Source of the DNA: Bactericera cockerelli
Lineage: Eukaryota > Arthropoda > Insecta > Hemiptera > Triozidae
Assembly: GCA_024516035.1 (NCBI GenBank)
Contig: CM044961.1
Coordinates: forward strand, 34,882,953-34,946,952
DNA: 64,000 bases
Reading direction: 5' to 3'
Below, in pieces: positions 62,352 through 64,000 of this stretch. Below the pieces are notes generated by a model. That model searched no databases. It worked only from the letters and a program-made list of their open reading frames with translations, and was not told where the DNA came from. Within the stretch, counting starts at the first letter, position 1. Each line of letters opens with the position of its first letter. The position numbers were made by a program, and so were the translations under genes.

Positions 62352-62640
62352 TCTGTCCCGGTAGCTCCGTGGTCTAGGCGTCTGACTGGTTATCCAGAAG
62401 TCGCGGGTTCGAAATCTAGCCGGGGCATGACAAGTTGTACTCGAAGTCACCGTTGCTGAGTGAGTTAGCGCGCTAGGCATTGCACGCACGGTGACCTGGG
62501 TTCGATCCCCGGCGGGGCAGGATTTTGGATTTTGACCACATAATAATACGTCTTGGGCTTACTGCTGGAATAATGGGACTCATTAGTCCACATCGGGTTA
62601 TCGGGCAGTGTAAATAAGGAAATATATTTAAATACAAAAT
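62352..62640 (+). repeat. Mosaic SINE: B head, C head, B tail
   Basis: CTGTCCCGGTAGCTCCGTGG ... GGGCATGACAAGTT (B), then AGTCACCGTTGCTGAGTGAG ... GGCGGGGCAGGATTTT (C head), then GACCACATAATAATACGTCT ... GGGCAGTGTAAATAAGG (B tail). All three parts are in the same orientation. Confidence 0.82.
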
Positions 62641-62998
62641 CTCATACATACATAATACATATGTAAATCCATTCACATGTTCATTCATAATGAACAGAAC
62701 TCAGAAAATGACAACCAATTTGGCACAGTTTGGTACATACCTATACTAAGAAAAGATTTTTAAAAATTCCAAATAAGATACCAGGTACAAAAACCCCAAC
62801 GGCGTCAAAGTGCCGGGTTTCAGATAATAGAATAATAAAATTAAACAAAAAAAGTTAGGACCTTTCTAAGACAGACTCTTCAAATCTCAGAGTTAATAAT
62901 ATATGTATAAGCACGGAAGTTTCTGGGAGGTGTTCCCCAGCGAAACGACCGTCTCGCTTGATTTATTTATTTACACTTTATTTATAGGACATATTATA
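62641..62998. other. Unassigned
   Basis: No gene or repeat recognised. Confidence 0.5.
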
Positions 62999-63252
62999 CA
63001 GGGTGTCCCACCAAACTTGGACACCTCAAATTACTCGGCCCCTGAAAGAGTTTTTGAAAAATAAAAAATCCTAGGGTACATGGTCTAATTATGCGGTTTC
63101 AGTCGTGAATTTTTTTTTATACAGGGTGGTTCAAAAGTCAGAAAGTGATGTGTCAACTTTCGATTTTTAAATGGATTGACCTGAATTTTTTTTGATAATT
63201 TTACTGCCAAATGGTTCCTGAGTACTTTTTTAAACAAAAAACCTCATCTCAC
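62999..63252 (+). repeat. One arm of a CAGGGTG-type element
   Basis: CAGGGTGTCCCACCAAACTT follows TA; the start is the inverted match of 41280-41310. A second CAGGGTGGTTCAAAAGTCAG start follows TA at 63121. The partner ends are not in the window; the LINE coding region begins directly after. Confidence 0.55.
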
Positions 63253-63254
63253 AG

Positions 63255-64000
63255 GTAATCTATCCGATACTTTATAACGTAATAGAAGATCATCAACACG
63301 GGTTCATGAAGTACAGATCAACGGCCACAAATCTCATATCTTTCACCGAGTACATTACCGAAAACATCAAAGATGGTGACCAAGTTGACTGTATTTTCAC
63401 TGACTTTTCAAAATGTTTCGATCAATTAAATCATGATATTCTTATTACTAAACTAAAGAGTGTGGGTATTGGTGGGTCGTTACTAGACTGGTTGGCTAGT
63501 TTTCATAAAAATCGAAAACAAATTGTCAAAATCCGAGCTTATTCTAAATCCGACCATACTAACAACAACCCTTCCCTTGAAATATTTAAATCCAACCCAA
63601 TTCACGTACCATCTGGTTGCATTCAAGGAGGGCATTTAAGCGGAATATTGTTTCTTTGCTATATTAATGATATTGTTCGGATTTTACCTCCTAATGTGAG
63701 AGGATGGCTTTATGCAGATGATTTTAAATTGGCAATGAGAGTGAGGAGTGAGGAGGATGTGAACCAGTTACAGGAAGTAGTTCGGCGCTTGAACCGCTGG
63801 TGTGATGCTAACCTTATGAAATTAAACCTCGAAAAATGCAAAATAATGACGTTCCACACTAACAGGAAACCTATTCTTGCAATTTACAATATTGACAATG
63901 TTTCTTTGAGTAGAGTGTATGAAATAAAAGATCTTGGGGTTACCTTTGAATCCAATTTAAAATTTAATAATCATTTTTCAAATATTAAAAACAAATCTCA
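63255..64000 (+). CDS. LINE reverse transcriptase, truncated both ends by insertion and window edge
   Basis: The frame is open from about 63255 to the window end without a stop. It reads HGFMKYRSTATNL, then motif A FTDFSKCFDQLNHD (normal spacing), motif B PSGCIQGGHLSGILF, motif C YADDFK, and KDLGVTFESNL. This is the palm and fingers of a CR1/Jockey-like reverse transcriptase. The upstream fingers and the endonuclease are missing, because sequence before 63253 is a different repeat. It is probably a 5'-truncated copy. The C-terminus lies beyond the window. Confidence 0.8.

Overview
This is an AT-rich, intron-bearing animal nuclear DNA window. It is probably an insect and possibly a hemipteran, but the taxon is a guess from the repeat content. 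There are no operons, ribosome-binding sites or CRISPR arrays. Nearly everything is transposable-element material: three or four non-LTR retrotransposons, at least eight SINE families, two small Helitrons, several MITEs, and long-inverted-repeat (foldback) elements. Two host genes run off or partly fill the right-hand part, and a third is possible.

Layout. 1-3587: SINE fragments in AT-rich DNA. 3602-8464: an apparently complete two-ORF RTE-like LINE with a perfect 14-bp target duplication. 9391-9490: assembly gap. 9491-12303: a CR1/Jockey-like LINE whose 5' end lies in the gap and whose reverse-transcriptase motif A carries an in-frame insertion. 12.4-17.8 kb: SINEs and unassigned DNA. 17863-19601 (minus): a 5'-truncated, frameshifted LINE with a restriction-like endonuclease. 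19.6-27 kb: dense SINEs, one Helitron and a (GA)-rich tandem repeat. 27-29 kb: a possible signal-peptide exon, degenerate repeats, a MITE and a second Helitron. 30221-30512: a piggyBac-like MITE. 37414-38766: a TIR element with repeated ACCGGGTA motifs. 43018-52272: a minisatellite split by an 8.3-kb segment with matching ends, which carries a spliced minus-strand gene, palindrome clusters, a 163-bp tandem array and a nested foldback element. 54652-57521 (plus): the last three exons of an unrecognised coiled-coil protein gene. 59451-60451 (minus): the last two exons of an SLC45-family sugar transporter, tail-to-tail with the previous gene and with a 1.7-kb foldback element in an upstream intron. 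63255-64000: another LINE reverse transcriptase running off the edge.

SINE families used below (names are mine). A: type-II tRNA-like head, tail ending GTGTTATTATT. B: tRNA-like head beginning GTCCCGGTAGCTCAGTGGT. C: head beginning GTCACCGTGGCAGAG. D: head ACCGACCTCAGTAGCTTGATC. E: head CCTCCGTGGCGTAACGG with a long body. F: head CCGACCTCCGTGGCGTAG. G: long element whose tRNA-like head reads GGTTAAGCACTCGCTTGCC. J: minor tRNA-like family. 5S: head derived from 5S ribosomal RNA. H: a tail-only repeat containing GATTGCC-(2-3 nt)-GGCAAT. The retrotransposons presumably supply the copying machinery for the SINEs, but no specific LINE-SINE pairing can be proved here. The most unusual items are the 8.3-kb cargo-carrying element, the sequence core shared by 5S- and tRNA-headed SINEs, two chimeric SINEs, and a PCNA-binding-like motif in the RTE ORF1 protein.
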